This document shows positions 33,921 through 43,045 of a stretch of 49,516 nt of DNA, in pieces. Below the pieces are notes generated by a model. The model had not been told where the DNA came from. It did no database searches and saw only the letters and a program-made list of their open reading frames with translations. Position 1 is the stretch's first letter. Each line of letters starts with the position of its first letter. Both the position numbers and the translations under genes were made by a program. The stretch comes from Peptoniphilus_A sp022767005. GTDB lineage: Bacteria; Bacillota; Clostridia; Tissierellales; Peptoniphilaceae. The stretch lies in NCBI RefSeq assembly GCF_050315115.1, contig NZ_JBNPOJ010000012.1, forward strand, positions 1 through 49,516, written 5' to 3'.

Positions 33921-34421
33921 ATGAAAAAATCAACTATTGTTATAATATCTTTATTTTTAATGCTTAGCTTAGTTGGCTGTGGCAAAAAAAATTCTAAAGT
34001 TGAAAAAACGGGAGACACAAAAATTTCTTCAGTTGCAAAGGAAAAAGAAGCAAGTGAAGAAGATTTAACTACTTCAAACTTTGACAAGGAGAATGTTGAC
34101 CAGTTAATTAAAAATTCTGATTACATATCAAGAATTAGAGTTTCAACATCAACTGCAGAAGGAACAAACACATCTTTCTTAAAAGATTATAAGGGCGATC
34201 TTTCGCAAATTGAAGTTAGTATCCCAAAAACTCTTTCTCCTAACATGGAATATATCGTTTTCTATAAAGACGATGAAAAGGGCGAAGTTTCTCCAACTGA
34301 AAGAGATGGTTCCTTTATAGAAATCCAAGGAGACAAAGATAGTAATTTAATTTATATCGAAAAAGTTTTTAATTCAAACTCTTATTCCAATATTGGAAAA
34401 GTAAGTAATACTAAACAATGA
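33921..34421 (+). CDS. Small lipoprotein of unknown function
   Basis: I do not recognise the family. The 166-residue protein has a type II signal peptide with LVGC, a Lys/Glu-rich linker to about residue 60, and a globular C-terminal part rich in beta-strand-like segments (IRVSTSTAEG, IEVSIPKTL, YIVFYKDDE). ATG 33921 follows GGAGG; an earlier in-frame TTG lies next to the ribosome site and is unlikely. Its stop is 15 bases before the start of the next gene, so the two form an operon diverging from cca. Confidence 0.75.
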   Translation: MKKSTIVIISLFLMLSLVGCGKKNSKVEKTGDTKISSVAKEKEASEEDLTTSNFDKENVDQLIKNSDYISRIRVSTSTAEGTNTSFLKDYKGDLSQIEVSIPKTLSPNMEYIVFYKDDEKGEVSPTERDGSFIEIQGDKDSNLIYIEKVFNSNSYSNIGKVSNTKQ

Positions 34422-34435
34422 AAGTTGAGGTAATT

Positions 34436-35380
34436 ATGAAAAAAAATAAATCAATTTTAATTTCACTAATTTTATTAATGTTTTTGACTGCAAATGTATT
34501 TGCAGCTAAAACTCCATTAATTGAATACAATGGAAAAATTATAAAATCTGATGTTGCTCCCTTTATACAAAATGAAAGGACTATGGTTCCTATAAGATTT
34601 ATTTCAGAAACTTTAGGCTATAAAGTTGATTGGAACAATGATAAAAGACTTGTAAGTATAAATGGAAACAATACTTCAATAGAATTAAAAATCAATTCAA
34701 AAAAAGCAAAAGTTAAGGGAAAAGAAATTGAATTAGATGCACCTGCTCTTATTAAAAGTGAACGCACTTTCGTTCCACTAAGATTTGTAGCAGAAAATTT
34801 AAAAGCTGAAGTTAAATGGGACAATGAGAACTTCAAAGTTATAATCAACGACTCTTCAAAAGCTACAATACTAAACTTATCATCTGATGAAGAAGCATAT
34901 GTAAAAGAAATTAAAGTATTGCAAAATAATTTAAGTAAATCCTTTGCAAATTTAAAATCTAGTTTCTTTGAAAATGCGTCAAAACTTTCTGATGCAGATT
35001 TATATGCTGCCTATGATAAAGCAGATGCTGAAATTAGAAATACTGTTGATAAAATCAAAAATTTAAATGTTCCAGAAAAATTTAAATCTTCACATGATTA
35101 CACTTTAAAGGCAAGTGAAAAAGCTCTTGAAATTTTGCCAGGACTTAAAGAATCCATTATTGCAAAAAATGAAGAAGCTGCAAAAAAATTTATAAGTGAT
35201 TTAACGGATTTTCAAGTTAAGATTGAGGAAGCTAAAGACTCCTTTGAATCTGCTCTTAAAGGTGTAGATTACAAAGCTCAAGGGGACATCAAAGTCTACA
35301 ATGACGAAAAGAAAAAACAAGATAGCACAGAAAATTTGTTACAAGATCAAACTCTAAAAAATATTTTTAAGAAAATTTAA
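34436..35380 (+). CDS. Secreted protein with copper-amine-oxidase-N-type repeats
   Basis: This 314-residue protein has a signal peptide ending near NVFA-A, then two copies of the copper amine oxidase N-terminal (stalk) motif: ERTMVPIRFISETLGYKVDW and ERTFVPLRFVAENLKAEVKW. The C-terminal half (about 150-300) is strongly helical and may form a coiled coil. Such stalk domains are common on clostridial surface proteins and do not imply copper binding or oxidase activity. ATG 34436 has GAGG upstream; an ATG 18 bases earlier overlaps the preceding stop codon and lacks a site. A strong terminator follows. Confidence 0.83.
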   Translation: MKKNKSILISLILLMFLTANVFAAKTPLIEYNGKIIKSDVAPFIQNERTMVPIRFISETLGYKVDWNNDKRLVSINGNNTSIELKINSKKAKVKGKEIELDAPALIKSERTFVPLRFVAENLKAEVKWDNENFKVIINDSSKATILNLSSDEEAYVKEIKVLQNNLSKSFANLKSSFFENASKLSDADLYAAYDKADAEIRNTVDKIKNLNVPEKFKSSHDYTLKASEKALEILPGLKESIIAKNEEAAKKFISDLTDFQVKIEEAKDSFESALKGVDYKAQGDIKVYNDEKKKQDSTENLLQDQTLKNIFKKI

Positions 35381-35403
35381 TATTTTTTTAACAAAATTAG
35401 ACT

Positions 35404-35442
35404 AATACCAGAGTTAGTTTTTACTAGCTTTGGTATTTTTTT
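35404..35442 (+). terminator. Intrinsic terminator after the two surface-protein genes
   Basis: AATACCAGAGTTAGT and ACTAGCTTTGGTATT form a long stem (two non-Watson-Crick positions) followed by TTTTTTGT, 24 bases after the stop codon. Confidence 0.88.
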
Positions 35443-35549
35443 GTATCTTTCTATAATTGTATTGGCATTTTAAACTACATTTTCTAAATTATGTAAGTTT
35501 AATTCCCTTCCTCTAAAATTTAAAGTATTTTAAATTATTTGATTTTTGC

Positions 35550-35605
35550 CATAAAAAACTGACCTCCTAAAGTTAGGATTTATATCCAACTTTTAGAGGT
35601 CAGTT
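35550..35605 (-). terminator. Intrinsic terminator after the activase gene
   Basis: On the minus strand AACTGACCTCTAAAAGTT and AACTTTAGGAGGTCAGTT pair over about 18 bp with one bulge, followed by TTTTTAT. It lies about 50 bases after the stop codon of the giant activase-like gene. Confidence 0.88.
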
Positions 35606-35655
35606 CTGTTTACATTTATTTCATTTTGCTAATTATATCAAGAATAAAGAAAAAA

Positions 35656-38600
35656 TTAATTTTTTAAGATTGCTGCCTTTTTTAAATATCCTCTGTTGTA
35701 TTTATCTTCGCCTTGTTCCATATTTCTCTTTGCTTGTGAAAGCATAAGCTTAATTCTATTAAATTGATTAACTTCAGAAGCTGAGGCATCATAATCTATT
35801 GGAATTATATTAGCTTTTTCGTAAGAATTTCTAATTGCCTTTATAACCCCTTTTCCCGTGATGTGATTTGGAAGGCATCCAAAAGGTTGAACGCAGACAA
35901 TATTTTCAACGCCTGATTCAATTAACTCAACCATTTCCCCAGTTAAAAGCCAACCTTCTCCATATTGATTGCCAAGATCTACATATCTTTCTGCATATTC
36001 AATAATTTCCTCGATTTTTTCTGGAACTAAAAATCTTGTTTTTTCAAGGGCAAGTCTAACATATTTTCTGTAAGATTCAATATAAGAAATTCCCATTTCA
36101 CAAATAAATGCCGTTAATCTTGACTTAGAAAGTTTATCAGCCTTTGCTCTCGCATTCTTAAAGGAATACATCATAAAGTCTGTCAAATCTGGTATGACAA
36201 CTTCAGCACCTTCCCTTTCAAGAAGATCTGCAACATGATTGTTGGCAGCTGGGTCGTATTTTACTAAAATTTCTCCAACAATTCCAACCTTTGGTTTTTT
36301 CTCATTAGTAATTTCAAGTCTGTTAAATTCTCCAACCATTTTATTTACATTAGAGATAAAAGTTTTTTTGCTATAATTTAAGTTTTCTGAACTTATTATT
36401 TCAATCCATCTGTCACGCAAAATATTAGCAGACCCTTTTATAACTTCGTAAGGTCTTGTCGCTTGTGTAAGTCTCATAATTAAATCCGCATAAAGCATTC
36501 CTTGAATTAACTTTTTGCCAATTCTCATCATTGTTTTTTTATCAAATTCAAATCCAGAGTGTTTTTCAATTTGTTGGAAAGAAAGACCAATTACTGGAAC
36601 ACGACCATAACCTGCATCCTTTAATGCCTTTCTAATAAAGCCAACATAATTTGATGCTCTGCAAGCTCCTCCAGTTTGACTCATTAATAGCGCCAATCTA
36701 TTTGTATCATACTTTCCAGATTTTACTGCGTCTATAAATTGTCCAACTACAAAAATTGATGGATAGCAAGCGTCGTTATTTACATATTTTAATCCCTCGT
36801 TTACAACTTTATGTCCTGAGTCTTCAAGAACTTCAATATTTATTCCTTCATGTCTTAGAATAGGTTCAAATATACTAAAATGAAGTGGCGCCATTTGAGG
36901 CATTAATATCGTATAATCCTTTTTCATTTCTTTTGTAAACATTACTGGATTGTCGTCGAGAAGTCCCTCGAGTTCTGCATCAATTTTTTCAAATTCTCTC
37001 TTTTCTACCGCTTCAATTAGAGATCTTATCCTAATCTTCACTGCGCCCAAGTTAGAAACTTCATCTATTTTTAACACTGTATAAATTTTATTATAAGACT
37101 CTAAAATATGTTGAACTTGGTCAGTTGTAACTGCATCTATTCCACAGCCAAAGGAGTTAAGTTGAACTAACTCTAAATTTTCATGTTCCCCAACAAATTT
37201 TGCCGCTCTATAAAGTCTTGAATGGTAATTCCATTGGTCTAGCACTCTAAGTCTTGAATCAATTTCAACATTTCGAGCTATGCCATCTTCAGAAATTACT
37301 GCAAGTCCAAGGCTGGTGATAAGTTCTGGTATGCCGTGATTTATTTCTGGGTCTATGTGATAAGGTCTACCTGACAAAACTATTGCCCTTTCACCCTTCT
37401 TATTTATTTCTTCTAAAATTCTATTGCCTTCATTTAAGACATCTAATCTATATCTATCTTGTTCATCATAGGCTGCACGCACAGCTTTTTTAACTTCTGC
37501 TTTTGGAATGAAATCAAAGACATTAGCAAGTCTATTTTCTAATTTTTTTCTGTCGTCAAAAGAAATAAAAGGATTCATAAATTTAACTTTTCCGTCAATA
37601 ATTTCATCCACATTATTTTTTATAACTTCAGAATACCCTGCTACAACGGGACAATTTAATGTGTTGTCAGCATTTTCAAATTGCTTTTCTTCGTAAAATA
37701 CTGCTGGATAGAATATAAATTTAATTCCCTTTTCTATTAAATCTTCAATATGTCCATGAGAAATTTTTGCAGGATAGCAAGCAGTTTCGCTTGTAATGGT
37801 TTCAATCCCCTTTTCGTAAATTTCTCTAGAAGATTTGCTTGAAAGGACAACTGAATACCCTAATTCTGTAAAAAATGTATGCCAGAAAGGATAATTTTCA
37901 TAGATGTTTAAAACTCTAGGTATTCCAACGACTCCACGTTTAGCTTCCTCTTCAGGAAGTGATTTATAATCAAAGACCCTTTCGTATTTATAGCGATACA
38001 TATTTGGTAGCTCGTCTTCTTTATTTCTAATGCGACCTGCGCCCTTTTCGCACCTATTTCCCGTAATGTATCTCTTTCCATTTGGAAATATATTTACTGA
38101 AAGAGCACAATTATTTGTGCATTGTCTGCAATTTGTAGAAATTGATTTATACTCAAATTTTTCTAACTCCTCTTGTGAAATTAAATTTGACTTTCCCTTT
38201 GATTTTTCTTTTGATATAAGTGCCATTCCAAGAGCGCCCATTAGCCCAGCAATATTAGGTCTTGTAACTTCTACTCCCGTTAAATTTTCAAAGGCTCTTA
38301 GCACTGCATCAGATAGAAAAGTTCCGCCTTGTACAACTATATGTTCCCCTAACTCCTTTGGATCTCTAATTTTTATTACCTTTTGAATTGCATTTCTAAT
38401 TACAGAATAGGCAAGTCCTGCAGAAATGTCGGGAACTGAAGCGCCCTCTTTTTGTGCTTGCTTAACATTGGAATTCATAAAAACTGTGCAACGTGAACCT
38501 AAATCTACTGGCTCTCTTGACTTAGTAGCTTCCTTAGCAAACTCCTCTGCACTCATATTTACTGAATGTGCAAAAGTTTCAAGAAAAGATCCACAACCTG

Positions 38601-39933
38601 CCGAACAAGCTTCGTTTAGTAAAATTGATTCAATTACACCATCTCTAATTTTCATGGACTTCATATCTTGTCCGCCAATGTCTAAAATAAAATCAACCTT
38701 TGGATCAAAATATTTTGCAGCAGTAAAGTGAGCTATCGTTTCAACTTCTCCAAAATCTAAATTTAGCGCTGCCTTTAAAAATTCTTCGCCATAACCAGTT
38801 GTACCGCAACCAGCAAAATATGCTTTTTCATTTTTCTCTTTATAAATCTCTTTCAAATTTTCAATTGCAATGTCAAGAGGATTTCCCTTATTAGAGCCGT
38901 AAAAAGTATAAAGCAATTCATTATTATCAGATAATGCCACAAGTTTTGAGGTAGTTGAACCTGAATCAATTCCCAAATAAATTGGACCTTCGTAACTTTT
39001 TAAATCAATTTTTTTAAGGGATTTTGTCTTATGTTTTTCACGAAAAGCAATAACCTCTTCTTCACTATTGAAAAGCGGTGGCATTACATCACTTTCCTTA
39101 ATATTTATGTTGTCATTATTATTTACTCTATTAAAAAGTTCAACAAATGAAATTGGCTTTGAATCAAAACTTGAAATAGCTGCTCCAAGTGCAACGAAAA
39201 TTTGTGAATTTTCAGGAGAAATTATTTCATCTTCAGTTAAATTAAGAGTCTCAACAAATCTTTCTTTAAGCATTGGCAAAAAGTGAAGTGGTCCACCTAA
39301 GAAAGCAACATTACCCCTAATAGGTCTTCCACAAGCTAGATTTGATATAGTTTGATTTACTACAGATTGAAAAACTGAAATTGCAATGTCAGATTTACTA
39401 GCACCTTGATTAATTAAGGCTTGCACATCTGTTTTTGCAAAAACTCCACAACGAGATGCGATTGGATATAATTTTTTATAATCCCTTGCAAGCTCATTAA
39501 GGCCTGAAGCGTCTGTTTGAAGAAGTGATGCCATTTGGTCGATAAAAGCGCCTGTTCCTCCAGCACATATACTATTCATTCTCTGTTCAACAGAACCTCT
39601 TAAATAAGTTATTTTAGAATCTTCTCCTCCAAGTTCTATTGCAACATCTGTCTTTGGAATAAAACAAGAAATTGCTTCCCTGCCAGCCACTACTTCTTGA
39701 ATAAAATCTATGTCCAAAAATTTGTGAACAGAAAGTCCGCCACTTCCAGTAACATTTACAGTAACTGTTTCATATTTAAAATCTTTATAAACTTCATTTA
39801 TTACATCTTTAACAGTTTTTCTAACATCTGAAAAATGTCTCCTGTATGTCTTATATAAAATATTTAGTTTTTCATCTAATATTACAAGTTTTACCGTTGT
39901 AGAACCAACATCTAATCCCATGTGAATTAGCAT
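35656..39933 (-). CDS. Large 2-hydroxyacyl-CoA dehydratase activase-like fusion protein
   Basis: This 1425-residue protein contains two BcrAD/BadFG-type ASKHA ATPase modules: the first begins HMGLDVGSTTVKLVILD and holds SICAGGTGAF (about residues 120-130), the second begins YLGIDSGSTTSKLVAL (about 320) and holds NEACSAGCGSFLE. Next comes a cysteine cluster, NCRQCTNNCALSVN (about 605-618), then a DUF2229-type region with SETACYPAKISHGH, and a C-terminal part related to HgdB-like dehydratase subunits (NNDACYPSIF, TGGACRASNY). Such proteins may couple ATP hydrolysis to electron transfer through Fe-S clusters. Its real target is unknown, and no dehydratase genes lie nearby. ATG 39933 has AAGGAG upstream. 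Confidence 0.9.
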   Translation of the reverse strand: MLIHMGLDVGSTTVKLVILDEKLNILYKTYRRHFSDVRKTVKDVINEVYKDFKYETVTVNVTGSGGLSVHKFLDIDFIQEVVAGREAISCFIPKTDVAIELGGEDSKITYLRGSVEQRMNSICAGGTGAFIDQMASLLQTDASGLNELARDYKKLYPIASRCGVFAKTDVQALINQGASKSDIAISVFQSVVNQTISNLACGRPIRGNVAFLGGPLHFLPMLKERFVETLNLTEDEIISPENSQIFVALGAAISSFDSKPISFVELFNRVNNNDNINIKESDVMPPLFNSEEEVIAFREKHKTKSLKKIDLKSYEGPIYLGIDSGSTTSKLVALSDNNELLYTFYGSNKGNPLDIAIENLKEIYKEKNEKAYFAGCGTTGYGEEFLKAALNLDFGEVETIAHFTAAKYFDPKVDFILDIGGQDMKSMKIRDGVIESILLNEACSAGCGSFLETFAHSVNMSAEEFAKEATKSREPVDLGSRCTVFMNSNVKQAQKEGASVPDISAGLAYSVIRNAIQKVIKIRDPKELGEHIVVQGGTFLSDAVLRAFENLTGVEVTRPNIAGLMGALGMALISKEKSKGKSNLISQEELEKFEYKSISTNCRQCTNNCALSVNIFPNGKRYITGNRCEKGAGRIRNKEDELPNMYRYKYERVFDYKSLPEEEAKRGVVGIPRVLNIYENYPFWHTFFTELGYSVVLSSKSSREIYEKGIETITSETACYPAKISHGHIEDLIEKGIKFIFYPAVFYEEKQFENADNTLNCPVVAGYSEVIKNNVDEIIDGKVKFMNPFISFDDRKKLENRLANVFDFIPKAEVKKAVRAAYDEQDRYRLDVLNEGNRILEEINKKGERAIVLSGRPYHIDPEINHGIPELITSLGLAVISEDGIARNVEIDSRLRVLDQWNYHSRLYRAAKFVGEHENLELVQLNSFGCGIDAVTTDQVQHILESYNKIYTVLKIDEVSNLGAVKIRIRSLIEAVEKREFEKIDAELEGLLDDNPVMFTKEMKKDYTILMPQMAPLHFSIFEPILRHEGINIEVLEDSGHKVVNEGLKYVNNDACYPSIFVVGQFIDAVKSGKYDTNRLALLMSQTGGACRASNYVGFIRKALKDAGYGRVPVIGLSFQQIEKHSGFEFDKKTMMRIGKKLIQGMLYADLIMRLTQATRPYEVIKGSANILRDRWIEIISSENLNYSKKTFISNVNKMVGEFNRLEITNEKKPKVGIVGEILVKYDPAANNHVADLLEREGAEVVIPDLTDFMMYSFKNARAKADKLSKSRLTAFICEMGISYIESYRKYVRLALEKTRFLVPEKIEEIIEYAERYVDLGNQYGEGWLLTGEMVELIESGVENIVCVQPFGCLPNHITGKGVIKAIRNSYEKANIIPIDYDASASEVNQFNRIKLMLSQAKRNMEQGEDKYNRGYLKKAAILKN

Positions 39934-40036
39934 TCCTAATTCTCCTTTCACAAAAAGCCACTTAAGTATAATTTATTTTAATTTAAAATTTTTACTATAA
40001 TGATTTAATGAAAAATAATTATCACACTTTGCAAAA

Positions 40037-40068
40037 CAAATTTCAGTATGCATCTGCATAAAAATTTG
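40037..40068. repeat. Imperfect 32-bp inverted repeat in the activase leader
   Basis: CAAATTT...TATGCA and TGCATA...AAATTTG form two consecutive paired blocks around a TC centre, with a 2-base asymmetry. It lies about 105 bases upstream of the activase start and downstream of the ferredoxin terminator. It could be an operator or a leader hairpin. Confidence 0.4.
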
Positions 40069-40181
40069 ATTTTTATTGTAAAAATATTAAACATTTCTTA
40101 ACATTTGCTATCTTCTATTATAACCTAATTTGTGATTTTATTGTGAATTATTTATATGAGAATTTTTTAAATTTTTGCAAT

Positions 40182-40209
40182 AAAAAAAGATAGGCTTAAA
40201 CCTATCTTT
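40182..40209 (-). terminator. Intrinsic terminator after the ferredoxin gene
   Basis: On the minus strand AAAGATAGG and CCTATCTTT form a perfect 9-bp stem with a six-base loop, then TTTTATTG. It starts about 12 bases after the ferredoxin stop and should separate ferredoxin transcription from the activase gene. Confidence 0.9.
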
Positions 40210-40220
40210 CCTTTAAACTA

Positions 40221-40391
40221 TTAGTCTTCAGGATTTGGAGCACCAACTGGGCAAACAGCTGCACAGCTACCACAATCGATACATTGAGCTTCATCAATTG
40301 TGTAAATATCTCCTTCAGAAATACATCCAACTGGACATTCTGATTGACATGCACCACAAGCGATACAAGAATCGTTAATTACATATGCCAT
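40221..40391 (-). CDS. 2[4Fe-4S] clostridial-type ferredoxin
   Basis: This 56-residue protein carries two CxxCxxCxxxCP cluster motifs, CIACGACQSECP and CIDCGSCAAVCP, in the symmetrical arrangement of clostridial ferredoxins. It would be a low-potential cytoplasmic electron carrier. ATG 40391 follows GGAGGT and gives the standard MAYVI start. The gene has its own terminator and an extended -10 promoter, which suggests strong independent expression. The next gene downstream encodes an Fe-S-containing activase-like protein; whether ferredoxin donates electrons to it is inference. Confidence 0.95.
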   Translation of the reverse strand: MAYVINDSCIACGACQSECPVGCISEGDIYTIDEAQCIDCGSCAAVCPVGAPNPED

Positions 40392-40409
40392 TTTATTTAC
40401 CTCCATAAA

Positions 40410-40418
40410 ATTATACCA
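40410..40418 (-). promoter_or_regulatory. Extended -10 promoter of the ferredoxin gene
   Basis: TGGTATAAT on the minus strand lies about 20 bases before the ATG. A 14-bp palindrome AAATTCATGAATTT (40419-40432) abuts it and could be an operator. No good -35 hexamer is seen, which is usual for extended -10 promoters. Confidence 0.55.
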
Positions 40419-40658
40419 AAATTCATGAATTTATATATTCATAATGTTCTGACATAATATTAACATAATAGTTTTAATTTTTCAATCATTATTGTTGTTT
40501 TTTTATGATATAACTTTTATTATTTAATAAAATTTTATAAAAAATCTCTAATTTTTGGGCTTTATTGGCATTTATTTTAATGAAAAATATTTTAAAAATA
40601 ATTTTTAATTTTTCTAACTATTTATTAAAACTAATAATCCATAGCGTTTTACTATGTT

Positions 40659-42713
40659 TTATTCTCCTCTAAAAACTCTTAAAGCATTTATTATGCAAAT
40701 AAGTGCAACTCCAACATCAGCGAAAACTGCAAGAGGCATGGATACAAATCCCATTGCACCAAAGACTAGCACAACAACCTTTAAAAATAAGGCTATAAAA
40801 ATATTTTGGTAGGCAATACTTTTTACTTTTTTTGCAATGTCAATTGCTCTTACAACAGATGAGATGTCATTTTTTAATAAAACTATATCTGAAGTTTCAA
40901 TTGCGATATCAGATCCACTTCCCATGCTAATGCCAAGATATGCACTTGCAAGTGAAGGTGCGTCATTAGTTCCGTCACCGACAAAAGCAATTTTTGTATC
41001 CTTTTCGATTTTCCTTATCTCTCTAACCTTATCATCGGGAAGAAGTGAGCCTCTGTAATAATCTATTCCAACTTCATTTGCAATTTTCTTTACAACATTC
41101 TCTTTGTCTCCAGAAAACATATAAGTCTTTACGCCTCTATTATGAAGTTTATTTATGCTTTCTTTAACACCCTCTTTTATCTCGTCCTTTAACTTAATAA
41201 TTCCCAAAATTTCATTTTTATCTGCCACATATACATCCACATAATTTGAATCAGATTTATTATTAAATTTTAAATTATAGTCTTCCATTAACTTTTTATT
41301 TCCAACGAGATAAATTTTACCCTTTAGTTCAAACTCAATTCCCTTTCCGCCAATATTGTTTAAATGCTCAGGAATTTGTTTGCTTTTAAAACTTTTAACT
41401 ATCGCCTTTCCAATTGGGTGAGTTGAATACATTTCACCAATTGATGCAATTTCTAAAATCTCATCTCTTGATGCCTTTATTTCTTCAACTTCAGCAACTG
41501 TAAATTCGCCCTTAGTAACAGTTCCCGTTTTATCAAAGGCAACTCCTTCTATATCTGTCAAAGCTTCAATAGAATTTCCACCCTTAACAAAAATTGATTT
41601 TCTTGATAATGAACCAATTCCCGCAAAAATAGTAAGTGGAACAGAAATTGCGAGAGCACAAGGACAAGAAATTACTAAAAATATTGCAGCCCTATAAATT
41701 GATTCTTTAAAAGAAAGATCACTTGCAAAGTTTAAAACTAGGAAAAGTAAAACTGCAAGTCCAATAACTATTGGAGTGTAAATTTTTGCAAATCTTGTAA
41801 TAAATTTTTCAACTTTTGCCTTGTTTGTGCTTGCATTTTTAACCATGTCAATAATTTTTGCAATAGTTCCCTCTTTATATTCCTTTGTAACTTCCACTTC
41901 TAAAGATGAATCTAAGTTTACAAAACCAGAAGTGATTTCATCGCCAACTCCTAGAGAAATTGGTGCAAATTCTCCAGAAATATTTGAAGTGTCAACATTT
42001 GAAGCTCCTTTGATTATTTTTCCATCTAGTGGAACTTTTTCTCCAGGCATAATTACAACGACTTCTCCAACAGAAACTTCAGTTGGATCAACTTTTACAA
42101 TTTCTCCAGCTTTTTTTACATTTGCAAACTCGGGTTTTAATTTTAGAGCTTCTTTAATAGAATTTTTGGAGCTGTCCACTGCTTTGTCTTGGATAATTTC
42201 TCCAACAGTGTAAAATAACATTACGGCAACAGCTTCTGCATATTCACCGGAAATTATGGCTGCAATAGACGCAATAGTCATTAGAAATTTTTCATCCATA
42301 AAATTACCCGTTGAGATTTTAGAAACCGAAGCCTTAACAACATCATAACCTATTATTGCATACAAAATAATATAAGCTATAAAATTGACTTTTTCATTAA
42401 GTTTTAAGTAATGTAATATTATTAATCCTGCAAAAACGATAATACATTTGTAAATAGGAAACTTCTCTCCCTCTTCTTCAATTTCTTCACATAAATCTTC
42501 AGTAACAGTTACGCCATCTTCTATGGAGTCAACTACATCTTGAATTTTAATTTTTAAATCAAAAGGATCTTTTTCTGAATAAAAAACAAGTTCATCATTT
42601 AAAAAATCATAATTAAGATTATCCATATCTGGCATTTTTTTAAGTTTATCTTCGATTTTCCCTGCACAATTTGCGCAAGTAAGGCCCTTTAAATGAAATA
42701 TATATTTGCTCAT
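40659..42713 (-). CDS. Heavy-metal P1B-type ATPase (Zn/Cd/Pb exporter type)
   Basis: This 684-residue membrane pump has an N-terminal HMA domain with GLTCANC (10-16), an actuator loop with SGEF in place of TGES, the transmembrane CPC at 350-352, the phosphorylated Asp in DKTGT (about 394), the HP motif in THPIGKA and the GDGTNDAP hinge. The last transmembrane region reads FADVGVALICIINALR, whose Asp resembles ZntA/CadA rather than copper pumps. It would export Zn, Cd or Pb. ATG 42713 follows AGGGAG; the more upstream in-frame ATG lacks a site. No ArsR-type regulator is adjacent. Confidence 0.92.
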   Translation of the reverse strand: MSKYIFHLKGLTCANCAGKIEDKLKKMPDMDNLNYDFLNDELVFYSEKDPFDLKIKIQDVVDSIEDGVTVTEDLCEEIEEEGEKFPIYKCIIVFAGLIILHYLKLNEKVNFIAYIILYAIIGYDVVKASVSKISTGNFMDEKFLMTIASIAAIISGEYAEAVAVMLFYTVGEIIQDKAVDSSKNSIKEALKLKPEFANVKKAGEIVKVDPTEVSVGEVVVIMPGEKVPLDGKIIKGASNVDTSNISGEFAPISLGVGDEITSGFVNLDSSLEVEVTKEYKEGTIAKIIDMVKNASTNKAKVEKFITRFAKIYTPIVIGLAVLLFLVLNFASDLSFKESIYRAAIFLVISCPCALAISVPLTIFAGIGSLSRKSIFVKGGNSIEALTDIEGVAFDKTGTVTKGEFTVAEVEEIKASRDEILEIASIGEMYSTHPIGKAIVKSFKSKQIPEHLNNIGGKGIEFELKGKIYLVGNKKLMEDYNLKFNNKSDSNYVDVYVADKNEILGIIKLKDEIKEGVKESINKLHNRGVKTYMFSGDKENVVKKIANEVGIDYYRGSLLPDDKVREIRKIEKDTKIAFVGDGTNDAPSLASAYLGISMGSGSDIAIETSDIVLLKNDISSVVRAIDIAKKVKSIAYQNIFIALFLKVVVLVFGAMGFVSMPLAVFADVGVALICIINALRVFRGE

Positions 42714-42760
42714 AATTCTCCCTCTATATAAATTATTATTCGATATTTGTTCATACATTC

Positions 42761-42788
42761 ATTATACGATAATTATAATTTATGTCAA
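42761..42788 (-). promoter_or_regulatory. Sigma-A promoter of the metal ATPase gene, with an ArsR-like site downstream
   Basis: On the minus strand TTGACA (42788-42783) and TATAAT (42766-42761) are 16 bases apart. Just downstream, TATGAACAAATATCGAATA (about 42755-42737) resembles the imperfect repeats bound by CadC/SmtB regulators. The promoter is convincing; the operator is tentative. Confidence 0.65.
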
Positions 42789-42881
42789 TACCTTATTTAC
42801 TTTATTTTTTTATTAATTTATGAGATAATAATTTAGCAAAGGAAGCCTATAAAAACTTTTTAAATTTATTGTAAAAAATAG

Positions 42882-42910
42882 TTGACAAAAATCAACTAGT
42901 CCGTTAGAAT
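42882..42910 (+). promoter_or_regulatory. Sigma-A promoter of the tRNA operon
   Basis: TTGACA (42882-42887) and TAGAAT (42905-42910) are separated by 17 bases, about 37 bases before the first tRNA. The strong hexamers fit a stable-RNA promoter. Confidence 0.85.
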
Positions 42911-42946
42911 AGATAAAGTAAGTTGCTAAAGAGTGAGCTTCAATTT

Positions 42947-43038
42947 GGAGAAATACTCAAGTGGCTGAAGAGGCTCCCCTGCTAAGGGAGTAGGTCCCGA
43001 TTAGGGTCGCGAGGGTTCAAATCCCTCTTTCTCCGCCA
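42947..43038 (+). tRNA. tRNA-Ser (GCT)
   Basis: The acceptor GGAGAAA pairs with TTTCTCC, and CCA is encoded. The anticodon arm CTCCC-CTGCTAA-GGGAG gives anticodon GCT, reading AGC/AGU. A long variable arm (class II) and GGTTCAAAT T-loop confirm serine. Confidence 0.96.
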
Positions 43039-43045
43039 ATGGTGA

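Noticed and set aside
40639..40657. CATAG/CTATG hairpin after the metal ATPase gene as a terminator
   Set aside because: The stem is only 5 bp and no T-tract follows on the minus strand.
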